The translations under genes and the position numbers were made by a program. This document shows, one piece after another, positions 1-12,797 of a stretch of DNA of 64,000 nucleotides; positions within the stretch are counted from its first letter, which is position 1; each line of letters opens with the position of its first letter. The stretch is from Istiophorus platypterus (taxonomy: Eukaryota; Chordata; Actinopteri; Istiophoriformes; Istiophoridae), in the NCBI GenBank assembly GCA_016859345.1, contig CM029126.1:5914527-5978526 (forward strand), written 5' to 3'. The notes under the pieces were generated by a model. That model worked only from the letters and a program-made list of their open reading frames with translations, was not told where the DNA came from and did no database searches.

Positions 1-490
1 AAGGGAACTTTCAGTCTTATATCAGTAATTTAAGCTCAGTAACTAAATGGTTTCTGAACCATTACATTTAGTGCTTAGATCGAAAAGCTGATTAAAAATA
101 ATAATAATAATAAGGTGTGTGCGATTAAGTTGTCCACATTTTTTAATGTGATACACAGGCGGTTCATTCAACATTCAAGTAACATAGATATAAGTAACAG
201 ATTGGACTCTGTATCCGTAGATAACCGATAAGAAGACTGTGATCGGGATCAGGGGCAACATTAGATTTCAGTGTCAGCTCTCACACCTTAAGATTAATCC
301 AGCAAATACAGTGAACATAGTCAGACACACCTTTAATCAGAAGGCTGTCTAATGCCACCCATCAGTTGCAGCTGGCATTAAGAATAGCACATAAAAAGGT
401 ATCTAGTTTCTATCTAAAGCTGGATTTTTTTTTTCTGTTAATGCTATATTAAGAGGCTTTGTTCCTCTGTTTTTAAAGCGATACTTCTAG

Positions 491-2057
491 AGGTGCTTGT
501 TTCACTGGAGACCATCAAACAGCAGAACACCACGGTCCTTCAAATACTGCAGACAGGAAACTCCACCGGAACGCTGCTCTGTGAAGCTCCGGAGGTCGGG
601 GCACTTCCCCTCCCGCTCCAGTCAGTGAAGGACTTAAGGAGTTTGGAACAGAGGTTCTCCACCAAACCGGAGCTGAAGAAAAAAATGGTAAGGGTCACTG
701 TCGTTCGGGTAACGACAGTGGCCGGGCTAGTGTTTGCCCACAGTGTCTGGAATTACACATATTCTTCCACACTGCTCTTTGTATAAAGCATAGAGGGGCC
801 TCTCCGCTTGTTTCTTTTTTTTTAATTGAAAGTCTAGGTGGTCACTGTTTTGTCTTTATGGTGAATAGGAAGCTACTACCAGCAGCTGGTTAGTTTATCT
901 AAGCATAAAGAGTGGACAACATCTGCCCTGGCCTTGTCCAAAGGTAACAGATTCAGAGTACCAGCACCTTTAAAGCTCACTACATTAAAAAAAAATGAAT
1001 GTCATTAGTTTAATCTGGGGGGGGGGGGGCTAAGCTAAGCTAACCCTCTCCTGGCTCATATTTAGTGTACCGCCATAAGAGTGAAATCGATCCTATCGTC
1101 TAACTTTCAGCCAAAAAAATAGATAAAAATCCCCCTGAAGTCTTAAAAGATTCCTTTGAAGTTCTTAAGGCTGGTGATTAGTATTAGGTTTTTTGTTTCG
1201 TATATATTGGTTGTAGAATGAGAGTTTGCAATTTTCAAGTATCGGATCGGTGAAGCAATATTTCTTTCAGTGAAAGTATTTAGAAAATGTAAAGAATTGA
1301 TTTCAAATGTTCCAGCTCTCAGAATTTCCCCTCAGAGACATTTTTCTGTCCAACACCTTCAATCAGCATTCACATTTTTGTTTTTTGTTTTTTTAATAAA
1401 TCAACATATAGGATAATTTCCTCAACATACTACCTTCCAGGTCTCATCCCTGGGCCTGGCTGGAGAGATGAGGACCAAAGAGAGCGTCTGGAGGATAATG
1501 GCCAAGCTTTTCACCAACACTCTGGCCAAAAACATTAACTGGAGGGGCAGGAACAACAGGCAGAAGATTGAGAACCTCACCATCCAGAGAGTTATCCTCA
1601 GTGAGTACGCTGTAGCTTTTAACTGACGATTCAGCGAGAACATACCTAAAACATGCCAAAAAAAAAGAGTTGGATTTGGTGTGAAGATTGCAACAAACTA
1701 ATGGCTAATTCAGACCAGAGTCTTGTTTATGTCAAGGGATCCATAACATCAAACTTAAAGTTAAGGTGGGATGCTAAGCACTGATACAGGAACGAGGTTG
1801 CAATAACTTGGAATGAAAATGTTAACGCATAGAATTTTACCACTCTGTTTTGACCCCCCGCTCCTGCAGACGCGGTCAGGCAGAACTCGTTCTGCAAGGA
1901 CGCGGTGGACGAGGAGATAGAGAGATACATAAAGCGCTGGCTGCAGCTGGTGGGAGACCGAGACGGTGGGCGGAAATGGCGACAAGAGAAGGGCAGGGAG
2001 GCCAACGGCGCGCCGGATAACGGCGTGGACGAGATCCTCACCGACGCGATGGAATAA
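491..2057 (+). CDS. DUF4806-domain protein, 3' exons (5' end outside window)
   Basis: Three plus-strand exons join in phase: 491-687, 1441-1600 and 1870-2057, with stop TAA at 2055-2057. Donors are GTAAGG and GTGAGT; acceptors follow pyrimidine-rich tracts. The first visible exon has an acceptor at 489-490 (or two bases later), so earlier exons, including the start codon, are missing. The joined protein contains LPLQSVKDLRSLEQ, then a block with TKESVWRIMAKLF and KNINWRGRN, then a block with EEIERYIKRWLQ. Helical leader, Asn-Trp-x-Gly centre and terminal lysine/arginine-rich helix are the layout of DUF4806, a domain found in many fish and insect proteins of unknown, possibly DNA-associated, function. 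The tail after the domain is short and acidic. The upstream helix at VSLETIKQQ also fits the usual N-terminal coiled coil of such proteins. Family assignment is from memory of the domain pattern; the biochemical role is unknown. Confidence 0.75.
865..1115. repeat. Palindromic dispersed repeat in intron of DUF4806 gene
   Basis: About 870-980 reads as a plus-oriented half, with the motif GTCCAAAGGTAAC and 'accagcacctttaaagctca'. 1030-1100 reads as the minus-oriented half, with 'gctaagctaagctaac'. Related copies occur near 29.8-30.7, 44.5, 45.7-46.3, 59.9 and 60.6 kb. It behaves as a small nonautonomous DNA element that lies within intron sequence here; the exact family name is not known to me. 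Confidence 0.65.
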
Positions 2058-2810
2058 CACGAAATACGTCTGCGGCGCACACGCACCATGCACATCACAC
2101 AGAGGATTGTCCAGGCGACTGGGTCGCCTTCCGTCATCTCATGTTTTACCTTCGTGTGATCTGTGATAATAGTATTAACACAGCACACACAACACACAAA
2201 ACCAACAAAAACAGGTCCGTAGTCAGATATAGATGCACACACACACACTCAAAACCTGACTTGCTCTTCCCTTCATCAACATTGATTCTCAGATGTAAAG
2301 AGGTTACTGACAGAAACAACCACAACACTAATAGGTACAGTTCCTTTTCAGTATATCAAATTGCCAGTGTTGTGCTATTACTATTATTGCTGTTGTTTTC
2401 TAGGGTTCTTTATTCATTGCATTTATAATTTATTTTTTATCAATATTTTATCATCGGTTTATAATGTTATAAGTGGTATTTATTTTTTACTCCAGTGAAT
2501 GTATTAATTGTACTCATTGCTATTAGAATTCCAATCAGCATTGTTAAAATGCCCAAATGAGCTTTATTATGTAAAGGACCCTTAAAGTATGTTATGTCTG
2601 TTTTAAATGATGGATGTGTGCAATATTCTCTTGAAGGAAATGTATCGCAGGGAGTTGACTGTGATAACTGTTAAAGTGGTGATGCCAGTAAAACTCTGAC
2701 TTTGTGGTTTTTATTTTTATCCTTTGTTCCCCTTTTTCTTATTTTATCTGTGGTTTATACAGCAAAGATCACATGTCTGAAAAAATAAAATTATACGGAT
2801 CATTTAATTC
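2058..2810 (+). other. 3' UTR and poly(A) signal of DUF4806 gene
   Basis: AT-rich sequence follows the stop codon without further open frames of note. The first convincing AATAAA lies at 2784-2789, giving a 3' UTR of about 0.75 kb. No competing poly(A) signal closer to the stop was seen. Confidence 0.55.
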
Positions 2811-5225
2811 TGAAAACATATAGATAATATGAAATATATACGTGTGATGTTTAGTTCACTTCAGGTCGAATTTCAAGGTGTTTTAAAAATACGAAAAAAC
2901 AATTGAAATGTTCTGGTACATTACAATAGCAATACAGAAGACTCATAAAATGCTCATCTTATAAAAACAAAGAAGTAAGAGTGAGAACAGGGTAAAGATA
3001 AAGTGCTAAACTGCAGGGAACCAAGACCAAGTTTATCGCGCATCAGTATTAAAAGCACTTACTGCAGATTGGATTCATGACATCTTGATGCTGTCGCACT
3101 TGATTTTTCAAAAAAAATTCCACGTCGTATTCCTTCAGGGGTTTTAGCTTTTGGTGTGATTTTTCCAGCAACTACCAGCGAGAAGGAAAAAGGGAATTTC
3201 AAAATTTCAGTGATTCTAGTGCCAGTAGTGATGGAGTCACAGGGTCCTTGCATTCAGAGTTTGGTAGCGATTTGACAGCTAATAGAAAGGCAGCGTCCAA
3301 TACGTGTAGATACCTCTGAAAATTTGAGACATAATATTGGACTAATCTCTTTCTGTCAAACGCTTTTAGAAGATTAATATTGTACTTTTTAGGTTTCTTT
3401 TTTTTCTATCATAAACACACCCAACAACTGGCTATGACAGCGCAAAGTGACATAACATTTTTTTAACCAAATACTATCACCACACAGTACATTAAATAGA
3501 ATAGGGAAGTAAGGTTTATTTGTGTTTGAACGTCACACTATGTGCATGTTCGGCCACTGATTCTGAGAGACTGCGTGTCCACAGAGAGGAAGCGCAGCAA
3601 CAATTTGACCTTTAACCCTCAGTACATTGTCCGCAAACACTGGAAAAATTAGGATTTTGAATCACTACATACATTGAGTGTCAAAGAGAAAAGAGTCACT
3701 GTGGTGCAATGTGATCCTATCAGTCTTAATCAGGTAATGAAAACACCGAATGACATGAATCTTTTTTTTTTTTAAGTCAACTAAATGCGGCGACCATCCT
3801 CATTCCTTGTCAGATCATTGTCTGCGTCATACCTCTCCCGTCCAGAGAGACGCAGAGGAAGAACCGTGCACCTGGATTTTCACGGGAGGCCCAGAAACTG
3901 CGAAGGGAGGCGACCGTGCCCACAACAAAATAGTATCTTCCTGTGTGACAGAAGAGACGGAGAGGATCGTGATATGATTGAAGGGCGTGCCGGCGATAAA
4001 CTGATGCTGTTGACGATAAAACCAGATCTGTAACATTCTTTGAGACTTTGTTTTAGTTACTGATTGAGTTTGTGATACCATCATGCGCTGGGTTTTGCAT
4101 AACCTTTGATCACAGTGCATGTATTACTCTAGAAACACACATATCAAATTACTGATTTTTGAACCTGTTTTTTCTTTTTAAATACAAAACATATATTCAA
4201 AAATAAGTTTGACTGTATTGACTGGTGCCGAAACTGTCCAGTAATTATTGTTTGATAGTTAAAACAATCAGATAGGTTTGCTGCTTTTCTCTGTTTTAAA
4301 TCAATACAAATTTAAATTATTTGAAATCTCTGAGTTGCAGAGTTTTGGGTTGCACAAAAAATGCAATTTGAAGAGGCCACTTTGTGCTCTGGGAGAAAGG
4401 ATTTGGCTTTAAAAAAAAATCATTTCTGGCATTTTATTGACTAAACTATTGATTGATTGAGCGATTGGTTGGTAAATCCCTTTAATCAGATCGGAATTAG
4501 GGTTATTGGCAATAGACACACAGCTTAAAATGAGGCTGAATGAAGATACTGAAACATAAACACACAACCATAACGGTTGCCCTACATCATAAAGGAAACT
4601 AAAGCAGTGCAAGGCGCGCAGAGTGCAAAGATGAGTCAATGATAAAAAATTTTAAAATACTTTTATTGCCATAAAATTGCTGATAGGACCTGTTACAGGA
4701 TAGATTGAAAGTCAGACAGATAACGGGGATCGTGTAAAGACCAGTATGAGCAGAGAGATTGATTACAGCCAGAAAAAAACGTCTCAGTATTCATATAGAC
4801 ATGTGACTGTTATGCTGTACAAAACTATTATGCAGTAACTACAAAATGAATCTAAAACTTTGACATAAACATGCATCATTTCTGTAAACACCAAGTTCAA
4901 TTTGTTATTCAATACAACCCACAGCTAAAGATCAACACAAACACTCAAAACCGGATCCAAGATAAAGGTAGCTGATACAGCGAAGGCTTGGAACATACCT
5001 ATATTCAACTATTCTTCCCCCTACTGATCCCCTGTTATTTGAGATAATCGCCTCATATTACCTGAAGTTTTACTAAAAGCAGGGGGAAGTTATTATGTTT
5101 TTTTATTTCTATTTTTTTAACGTCGTTGTAAGGTAGCCTGATCAGTCACAAAATAGGGCATCAGCTATTTAGCTCCCTTTTCCTCAGGTTTTTGCAGCCT
5201 TCTCTTAGTTACTGCTTTCTGCGTT
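2811..5225. other. Intergenic AT-rich DNA, no gene seen
   Basis: No open frame here has splice sites or a recognisable protein pattern. The short open frames (3785-4033 plus, 4409-4639 minus) lack composition or motif support. Sequence is unremarkable AT-rich DNA with a few homopolymer runs. Confidence 0.6.
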
Positions 5226-5229
5226 TTAA

Positions 5230-5600
5230 GACGGACTATAAAAAGTTGTGAATCCGTCCTTTAACGACAGCGTGAGCCGCCGTAAAGAGCCACGGGGTGG
5301 CGCTGTGGCCGCCGAACCACCATTTACCGACACACGCCTACACCGAAGAAGACAACGACGTAGGAAGCAAACCCGAAACTCCAATGTAGCAGATCCAGCG
5401 TTAGTTAAACGCAACGCGAATGTCTTACTCCGTTTTCTTCGGGCTTGTTTTTATCTTGCGAAACGCAGCGCTGGATTCCGCGCGTTAAACGCGATCGCCG
5501 GTCCCGGACGGACGAGTTTTCAGCGAGCCGCGGCGTCCGACGGCGTAGCGTCCCTAGCTAACCCGCTAGCCCGCTAACACCAAAACACGCCGACCCGCGG
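5230..5600 (+). promoter_or_regulatory. CpG-rich promoter and 5' UTR of coiled-coil gene
   Basis: CpG density rises sharply from about 5230 and continues through coding exon 1 to about 5960, in contrast to the AT-rich flanks. No TATA box stands out, so a CpG-island type promoter with dispersed starts is likely. The ATG at 5602 is the first in frame with the strongly protein-like frame that follows. Confidence 0.55.
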
Positions 5601-5601
5601 G

Positions 5602-8600
5602 ATGAATCTGGCCAAAAGCAGAAGTTTGCACCCGCAGCTGCGCGACGAGGAGATCGTGCTGGTGGAGAACGCCATCCGGCTGGCGATGGACTCCATCATT
5701 AACGTGCTGTACGGCGTGAACGGCGCCAGGACTCACGAGTACCAGCGGATGGTGGCGGACAGGGACAAAGAGATCCAGCGGCTCGAGTGCAGGCTGAGGG
5801 AGATCGAGCACGAGCTGCAGGTGCTGCGGCGGCAGGGATGCACCTGCGAGCGCGACCTCGACCTCGGACTCGACCTCGCCGGGTCACGGCGCCCAGGTGA
5901 GCGGCGGGAGGGGGAGCAGGGCGGCTACGACCCGGGCTGCGACGACGCTGAGATGACGGCCGGGCGGCAGGAGTGTGAGAGGAGTATCTCCCGTAAGTAA
6001 ACGGGAGTCGGACACACACATGCATATATATATTTAATTTATCGATGCAGAAATGGCCAAGGGTGGCGAGAGTATTAAAAATGTCCTCATGTATACGAAA
6101 TGAATGAATTGTCACTTTCCTTCTTTGTTTTTTTTTAAACGGACACCGGCTTTACATCCTCATAATCCTCTGCAGTATGTATGTTAAAGCTGAGATGATC
6201 TGACGATTAATCGACCGGCTGAACGACAGAAAAATAATGGGCACTTACTTTTATAATCGAGTAATTGTTTCCTTAAGTTTCGAGATGGAGAAAAAAAAGT
6301 GAAACAATGCAAATACTTGCTGTTGCCTTCGACGTATATCATTGCAAAATAAATACTTTTGGGTTCTTGGACTGTTGGTCAAACAGTTCTCATTCGGAGA
6401 CGTCCCCTTTGTCCCTGAAAAGTTGTAGCGGACAAATTTTTGACAATATCTTGACATGTCATGGACTAAGTGATTAATGCATAGACCATAAAAATAGTCT
6501 GCAGGTTAATGGAGAATGAGAATTTTCGTTAGAGCTGCAGCTAACATATATTTTTATACACATTTGTATACTTTTTTCCAGGCCTTATCGAGCGCACTAT
6601 ATTGAAAAGTATTGAACTGGTATCTCCTTGCATTGTCACAAACTGGGCTTGTGTGTTTGATTAAGGTGATAATAGACAGGGATGAGCATGAAGTGTCTGT
6701 GTCACATGGAATAGGCTTTACTTGTTTTATTTGTTATGAGTTGTGCATGAACTGTTTTCCTCAAGGTTACTAACAGACAAAGAAATGTACTGCTTGTTAT
6801 TTAACATTGGAACATCCTTTATGCTTGGGAACCATCAGAGATCAGAGATGCCTTATGAATGAATTGTTATACAATGGAAAATCCAGATAGGCTTACCTTG
6901 GGGACTGAAGTGGGTGGTGCCACGTCAAAAGTGCTGTAACACCAGTCACAGATACAGAGCGTATGAACCTCCATCATGTTTTACAGCTGAGGTCTCTCAG
7001 ACTTCAAACTGAAGTAGTGTGTCACGTTCTGTGGTGGATGTCAGTTTGGATGTCAGTTTCGTGCCCTTTAATACTATGTGTGAATGAGGAATGAATGAAA
7101 GACTTAGGAGACATTTTTGGAGTTGATGATGATCTAAACTATCCTTACAAATGTGGTGGATTTTCAGCTTTCAGAATTTATAACTTAATATACTCTTTGA
7201 TTATCTGTACATTCATTTATTAGCTTGGACCAATAACAATGAGGCATCTGAGCTCTTTCACTCATTTGTTCGCTTGCACTCATTCATCTTAACAAGTGTG
7301 TCTTTTGCAATTTGCAGTCATAAGAATAGTAATAGAATTGCACAAGAACACAAAAAACAGCTTTGTCTGCAGTAATTATAGTAAATTAAATTTGTTACTT
7401 TCAGCCCTAAGAGCGCCCTTTCTTGTCCCCTTTCTCTATAGTGGGTCTTTTTGCACGACCCCCCTCACAAGTCTCCTCCCAGAGCCACGAGTCAGCTCCT
7501 CCACTGTCCCCCAGCAGGACGTGCCTGGACCAGACCTCCACCTCCCACTCCTCAGAGACTTCGGGGGGATCCGAGACAACCAGAAATCTGCCTACATCTC
7601 CCAGCAGTCTTGTGGTCAAAGAGGAGCCGTGTGACATCGACGCAGTCTTAATCAAGTGGGAAATGAGCGAGGAGCGACTCGGGGAGCGCCAGGAGAGCAC
7701 TGGCAGTCCGTGTCGGGACAAAGAGAGCCCCAGTGTAAAAAGTAATATATCCTGCTTTATATTCTCACACATAAGTATTAAAACATTACCGGGATCTGTG
7801 TATTTAAGTGTGCTCTTCTGTTGCACAGACGGCATGTTCAGTAACACTAGGGCCGGTTATCGAACCATGAATCCCGACTGAATTGCATCTGCAGCACAGA
7901 ATATCAGAAACTGTAAAGTATAACTTTTTCTTTCCCCCCAAAAAAAACACTTTTCACAAATTCTGGTTTAGTCTTGGATCAGATATTTCCTGATTTAAAT
8001 CATAATTTGGACATTTTAAATTATATTTTTAGGTATGGAATGTTCTTTCATGGCTGTGTTGTTGAGCCAGAATGAATCACTGATGCATCTGAGAGTTTTT
8101 TGTGTATTTTGTTAAACAGGAAAATCAATACCAACAAAGAAAAAATGTACCTTTTTTGGCACTGGCGTCAAACCTTTCCTGAAAATACCCAGACCAGTGT
8201 AACGATGTCAGGAGGAGAAGAGCCTTAGCTTGGTGTCGTCACTGTAAAAATCGTTTAGCGTGGTTTGTGGGATTGCATGACTACGAAACTGTTAATCCCT
8301 TCTGATCTCTTTCAGGAAAACAAGAGAACAGTGAGAGAAAAAAGTTCAGGGAGAAACCTCAGGCCGACCCAGGCGGACCCCAGATCCCAGAGGGGGAACA
8401 CCTGAGGTGAGTTACTGCATCGACACAGACACGGAGCCGAATAACTGGTCTACAGTTACCTCGTTTAGGTTGCTGCCTGATTATTAAAGTGGGAATTCCA
8501 ATATTAAAGTCTACATTTATTTTCCTGTGTATAATAAATCTAATGTAGACAATGCATTTTGTCTATTATTGTCAACATGTTGTTGAAAGAGTAAGGTTGC

Positions 8601-9889
8601 AAGGATTTCTTTAACTTATTAATCTGTGTTTTCTGTGTGTTTGAGCAGGTAACTAATTAATTTGTTTATATAATACAGTCACTTTTTCTCAGAGCCAAAG
8701 GTAGAGTCTTTAGTTTTTGTCTGGCTGAATAGAATTGATTTTTAAAACAGAAAAGCAGCCGACGCTTATGTGTGAGAAGCCAAAACCAGGAAATGTTTCT
8801 GCTCAGTAATTGACTCCAACGATGACACAATTATCAAAATTGTTGATTTAATTTTGCTTGGATGATCAGCTAACAGGCAAATCCTTTCACCTCTAATAAA
8901 GAGGTAGAAACATCCTCTAAAAGTAGCCTCAGAGAACTAGAATACTGTTCATGCCTTAACGCCCACCAATTGAGAGCATGGCGTCTTCTGGGGACGACGG
9001 CAGGGAAAGTGGGCTCATCAAATAAACACCTGAGCGCCAAAACCAACAGGTTGCACTGAACATCACTTGATAGTGTCTGAGGTGGGATGTTTTAATGCAG
9101 AAGTAAGCAGCATGTGTCAGGGCAATAACAGGAGCCATTCAGCACCGCATGGTTATTTTAAGCACAATACAGCTGTGCAAATTCTTCATTCACAGTTTAG
9201 TTGTTAGAGTATATAAGGATGGTAATTGGGGTGTCAAGACTTTCCTACTAATAGGATTTTTCCTTGAATGCCTACTAAAACAATCTGACAAAATCCTGAC
9301 AGTGAAGAATATGTATTAGCAGACATTATGAACCTTGAAAAACATAAATATGTTGATTTGTCAGTTGTTGTAGTGGACTGAATTTAGACTATAGGGGCTA
9401 TATTTTAAGTGCTTGTGAACTGCACACCTACTCCCGTGTGTGATCCTTCCTCACCTCTTGACCCCCTCAGGAACAAGAAGAAGAACGTGCCGATGTCCGA
9501 GCTGCCGGAGGAGGCCCAGAGACTGAAGAGGGCGGCGTGGAGAGCGGCCTCGGCGGTACTACGCCCGAAAAATAGCCCGCCAACAGGCGAACCCCTCGCG
9601 CTCCGGCCCCTTTCCCCACATTTCGCCGTCGCAGTACTCGCAGCCCATCTCCTTCGTGGACAAGAGGAGGAGGACGCTGATATCCGAGTTGCCCGAGGAG
9701 TCCCAGACGCTGCAGAGGGAGGCGTGGAGGGCCGCGTCCAGGAGGTACTACGCTCGGAAAATGGCTCGCCACCAGACCAACCCCGCACAGTATGGACACC
9801 TGCTCCAGAGCATGGAGCCGTCCGGGGAAACGCCGGGACCTAACGGAGCAGGATCTCACACCAGCGGCGGAGGAATAATGTGCAGCTGA
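5602..9889 (+). CDS. Coiled-coil protein with VKEEP motif and duplicated basic C-terminal motif; frameshifted last exon
   Basis: Four exons join in phase: 5602-5992, 7442-7741, 8316-8406 and 9471 onward. Residues about 44-76 form a charged coiled coil (RMVADRDKEIQRLECRLREI). Exon 2 is Ser/Thr/Pro-rich and ends with VKEEPCDID (residues 189-197), resembling a sumoylation site. Exon 4 holds two copies of a motif: SELPEEAQRLKRAAWRAAS (9496-9552), and SELPEESQTLQREAWRAAS followed by RRYYARK (9686-9763). The first copy also encodes RYYARK but one frame over (from 9554), so a 1-base gain or 2-base loss near 9553 breaks the frame. Read literally the protein ends at 9843 with a foreign tail; in the frame of the second copy it ends at TGA 9887-9889. 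Coiled coil, VKEEP and basic motif suggest a nuclear protein, but I do not recognise the family. Donor GTAATA of exon 2 is weak. Confidence 0.65.
6200..6482. repeat. Dispersed 'attaatcg' repeat in intron 1
   Basis: Begins with 'gacgattaatcgaccggc' and ends with 'ctaagtgattaatgca', so both ends carry inverted ATTAATCG-like sequence. The interior matches in style the copies near 8.8 and 15.9 kb. It looks like a common teleost nonautonomous element; family name not assigned. Confidence 0.5.
8740..8880. repeat. Fragment of the 'attaatcg' repeat in intron 3
   Basis: Contains the 'aaaacagaaaagcagc' and 'caattatcaaaattgttgat' portions typical of this dispersed repeat. Only one side is well preserved here. 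Confidence 0.45.
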
Positions 9890-10760
9890 TAAATAGCAAC
9901 GATGCCTCTAGAGATTCTGCATATTTAAACCTTCATTTCGTTACGTTATGTAAAACACTGGACTATGTGAATGTTTGTTGATAGTTTTTGGCTGATTTGC
10001 CTCAGGTCTTATTGTTTGGTCCAAATAGTTTGAACCTGGTGTTTTAACTTTAACCTTTCAACTGTTTTTTTTTGTTTGTTTCTTCATAGTTAAATTATGC
10101 AACTTATCTTCCTAAAAACAATGCTTCATTTACATCACTTTGGATGTAGTTTTTTCCACTGATTAACTCTCATTTTGATGAGTCTTCTTTGGTACACTGC
10201 ATGCCTGTACAAAATGCTAACCTGCATAAACGTATTCTGAGGCAATATAAAGGTTTTGTACAAGGATACTAATGCAACAGCTGCTGTCCATGCAGCGCCC
10301 CTGGAGTCCAACATCTCTAACTACAACCAAGGTATCTACAATGATCAAATAATAAGCTCAACCTCTTTGTGATAATAACAGGTGATAGATTTTTTTTTTA
10401 TTATTTAACTGGAAAAAAATTAAAAATGTGTTTTGTTCTTTTTTTGAACATGTTATATAATAAAAAGATCATTTAAATACAGCTGTCGTATCAACTTTTC
10501 CTTTTAGAAATCAAAGAATTGTATCTGTCTATATGTGTTTCTTCTAGTAATTAAATTCAGATCATCTCATTTGTGATTCCACCAACTTTTTTTTTTATTA
10601 TTATTATAATTATATTATAAGTTTTCAGGCATCTGAGTTCTTGCTAACTGGAAGTGAAATGAACTCTTTGACCCCTGAGTGGAGAGTGCTTTCTTTGTTC
10701 CCAAATGTGCCATTTTATTCTGGAAATTATGCAAAATAAAATTTTTAAAGAGTAACAGTT
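9890..10760 (+). other. 3' UTR of coiled-coil gene with poly(A) signals
   Basis: AATAAA occurs at 10459-10464 and again at 10735-10740. Either could end the transcript; the second is followed by an A/T-rich stretch. No coding frame is seen in this segment. Confidence 0.45.
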
Positions 10761-11230
10761 CAATTTCTTTTCTTCTTTATTTTGAAATACTCATACACTG
10801 AATGAAATCAGAGAAATCGCAATATCATTACAGATTATTTGGGGGCACATCAGGCAATATATGCATTCAAGTGATACAGTGAACCCTGTGTTTTATTCAA
10901 ATAAATGGGCCTATGTGCTGAATATGAGAAACGGGGGGCAGGAAAAAATAAATAAATACGAAATATTACTAATAATAACAGGGAGTCTTGAATATATTTC
11001 GGTGGATCAGTGCAGGGCTGTGCCTGTTGTCTTTCTGTTTATGGTCGCTGCCTCCAGGCCTCCTTATGATGGCTTTCACCCCCCCCCCCACACACACACA
11101 CACACACACTTCTGCGCCCCCCCTCAAAACAGAGGCCGTTTGTCATTGTGGTGCTTAACATTACGCACAGCTGAAGGTGCACAAGTGCGGTGGGCTCAGC
11201 CTCAAGCAGGACCGTGTGTGTCCACCGCTC
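10761..11230. other. Intergenic, short CA and poly-C tracts
   Basis: A C-run followed by a CA repeat lies at about 11080-11108. The open frame 10861-11328 passes through these simple repeats and has no protein-like composition. No gene is supported. Confidence 0.5.
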
Positions 11231-11234
11231 CCCC

Positions 11235-11560
11235 TGAAACGCGATCCGCACGACAGCTGATGCTGCGGCGGCTGCGGGGCGAGGACGAGCCGCGCGTCAG
11301 GCTGGAGCTCCGGCGGTGCGGGTGCTGAACCAACGCGACACCACCGCAGACGCCACCGCGGTCCGGGCGTGGATGTGGAGTCTGGGCAGACAACGAAGGC
11401 TTTGTCATTATTAAACAGACAATCGGCCCTTTTCTTTCTTTTTGTTTTTTGGTTTTTTAATTCAGTTTCCAGTGCAAGCAGAAGGGAGGACAGGGCTTCT
11501 CGCGTCGGCGCTGCCCGAGGCTCGGACGTGTCTGAGAGGGGGATGCGGGGTCTTTAAATA
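11235..11560 (+). promoter_or_regulatory. Orphan CpG-rich patch, possible promoter of the first rapunzel-like gene
   Basis: CpG-dense sequence (especially 11240-11375) lies 5.7 kb upstream of the 17.1 kb rapunzel-like coding exon, and no other gene is visible in between. A poly-T rich segment interrupts it at 11430-11460. The strand and link to the 17.1 kb gene are inference from position. Confidence 0.3.
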
Positions 11561-12797
11561 TGCTGGAAGCTCAGGTCTGGACACGCAGGAAGGCAAACGC
11601 CCATCCTGTTTGTGACTATGCGCTGTTGTTATATACACCTTAAAATTCGAGGGAACCAGTCAGGCTGACTGTCCTTTAACGCTCCACTTGCAGCTGCCAA
11701 CGTGATTTACATAGGGCTTTATTTAGGGGAAAACAGCCTCAACCGCCGGCGCACTCGACCCCTCCAGCAAAGAACTCATCGGATTTGTCCGAGCTGGTTG
11801 TCCTATACACAGCCCATATATTTTCGTGCTGCGGGGCTGAATATATTCCGATCCAAGCCAGGATAAGGACCCAGACTCCTGCTCGTTGCAGGAGCACTTT
11901 TGCGCATTGAGTGGGCGCGTTTGCAGCCCAGGTTTTTGACCTCTCGAGGGCTGCTGCGGGTCAGACAGATGGTCATTTTAATCTGTGATCTGTGCCACAG
12001 TGCTGTCAGTATTAGCGCATAAATATTTCAGAAAAAAATACTTTTAAATGCGTGAAATTAATAACTTATTGTCTGCAGTGCCATTGCGCCCTTTGGAACG
12101 TTTTTCGCGTTGCACTTTGCTCTGTAATAGACTTTAAATTAGATATTCTTAGAGGGGGACTTTTAATTTTTGAGAACAATTCGTAAACTTTAGACAGAAT
12201 TATTATTATAATTACCTCTTATTCTGAATAAACTTCTGTTTTTTTTCCCCTGGAGCCTTTGGAGAGCTCTCTCTGTCTTTGGATACACCTGTGCACTTTT
12301 GGATAAGCCCATTTGGATCCATAGCTTTCTTTTACCGTAGCTGGACTCTGCTCTCACCAAAATATTCCCCTTCGAATTTTTTTGCTCCAGTCCACAAGAG
12401 AAGGGTCTCTTTGACTCACAAATCCCACAAATGGGCTGTTTGTAGCCTCCCAAAGATGCTCCAGGGCTTGGCAAAGGCAGACAGGCCAGCTGAAAGTCTA
12501 TGAGAGCTCAGCTGCGCACTGACGGACAATTGTTCATCAGCAACAACTGTATGATTACTGGATGGACCAAAATAGGTTGGAACCATGGGGGTAGACCATG
12601 GTGTATATGAGGGGTGGGCTTTACTGTTTAAGGCCATTGACATGCTGTTTTAAAATGGCATTTTGGAGCTTATGTCTGTTTGGGCCCCAAAGGGCAATTT
12701 CTGGGTTTTGGGGGCCTTTTGGGCTCTTTAGAAATGGTTTAGTCCAATCTGGTCACCCCTACATATTCAACCTACATGGAAGTGTCCTTTTTTGCAG

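Noticed and set aside
5699..6115. Minus-strand frame over exon 1 of the coiled-coil gene
   Set aside because: Arg/Pro/Ala-rich antisense shadow of a CpG-rich exon.
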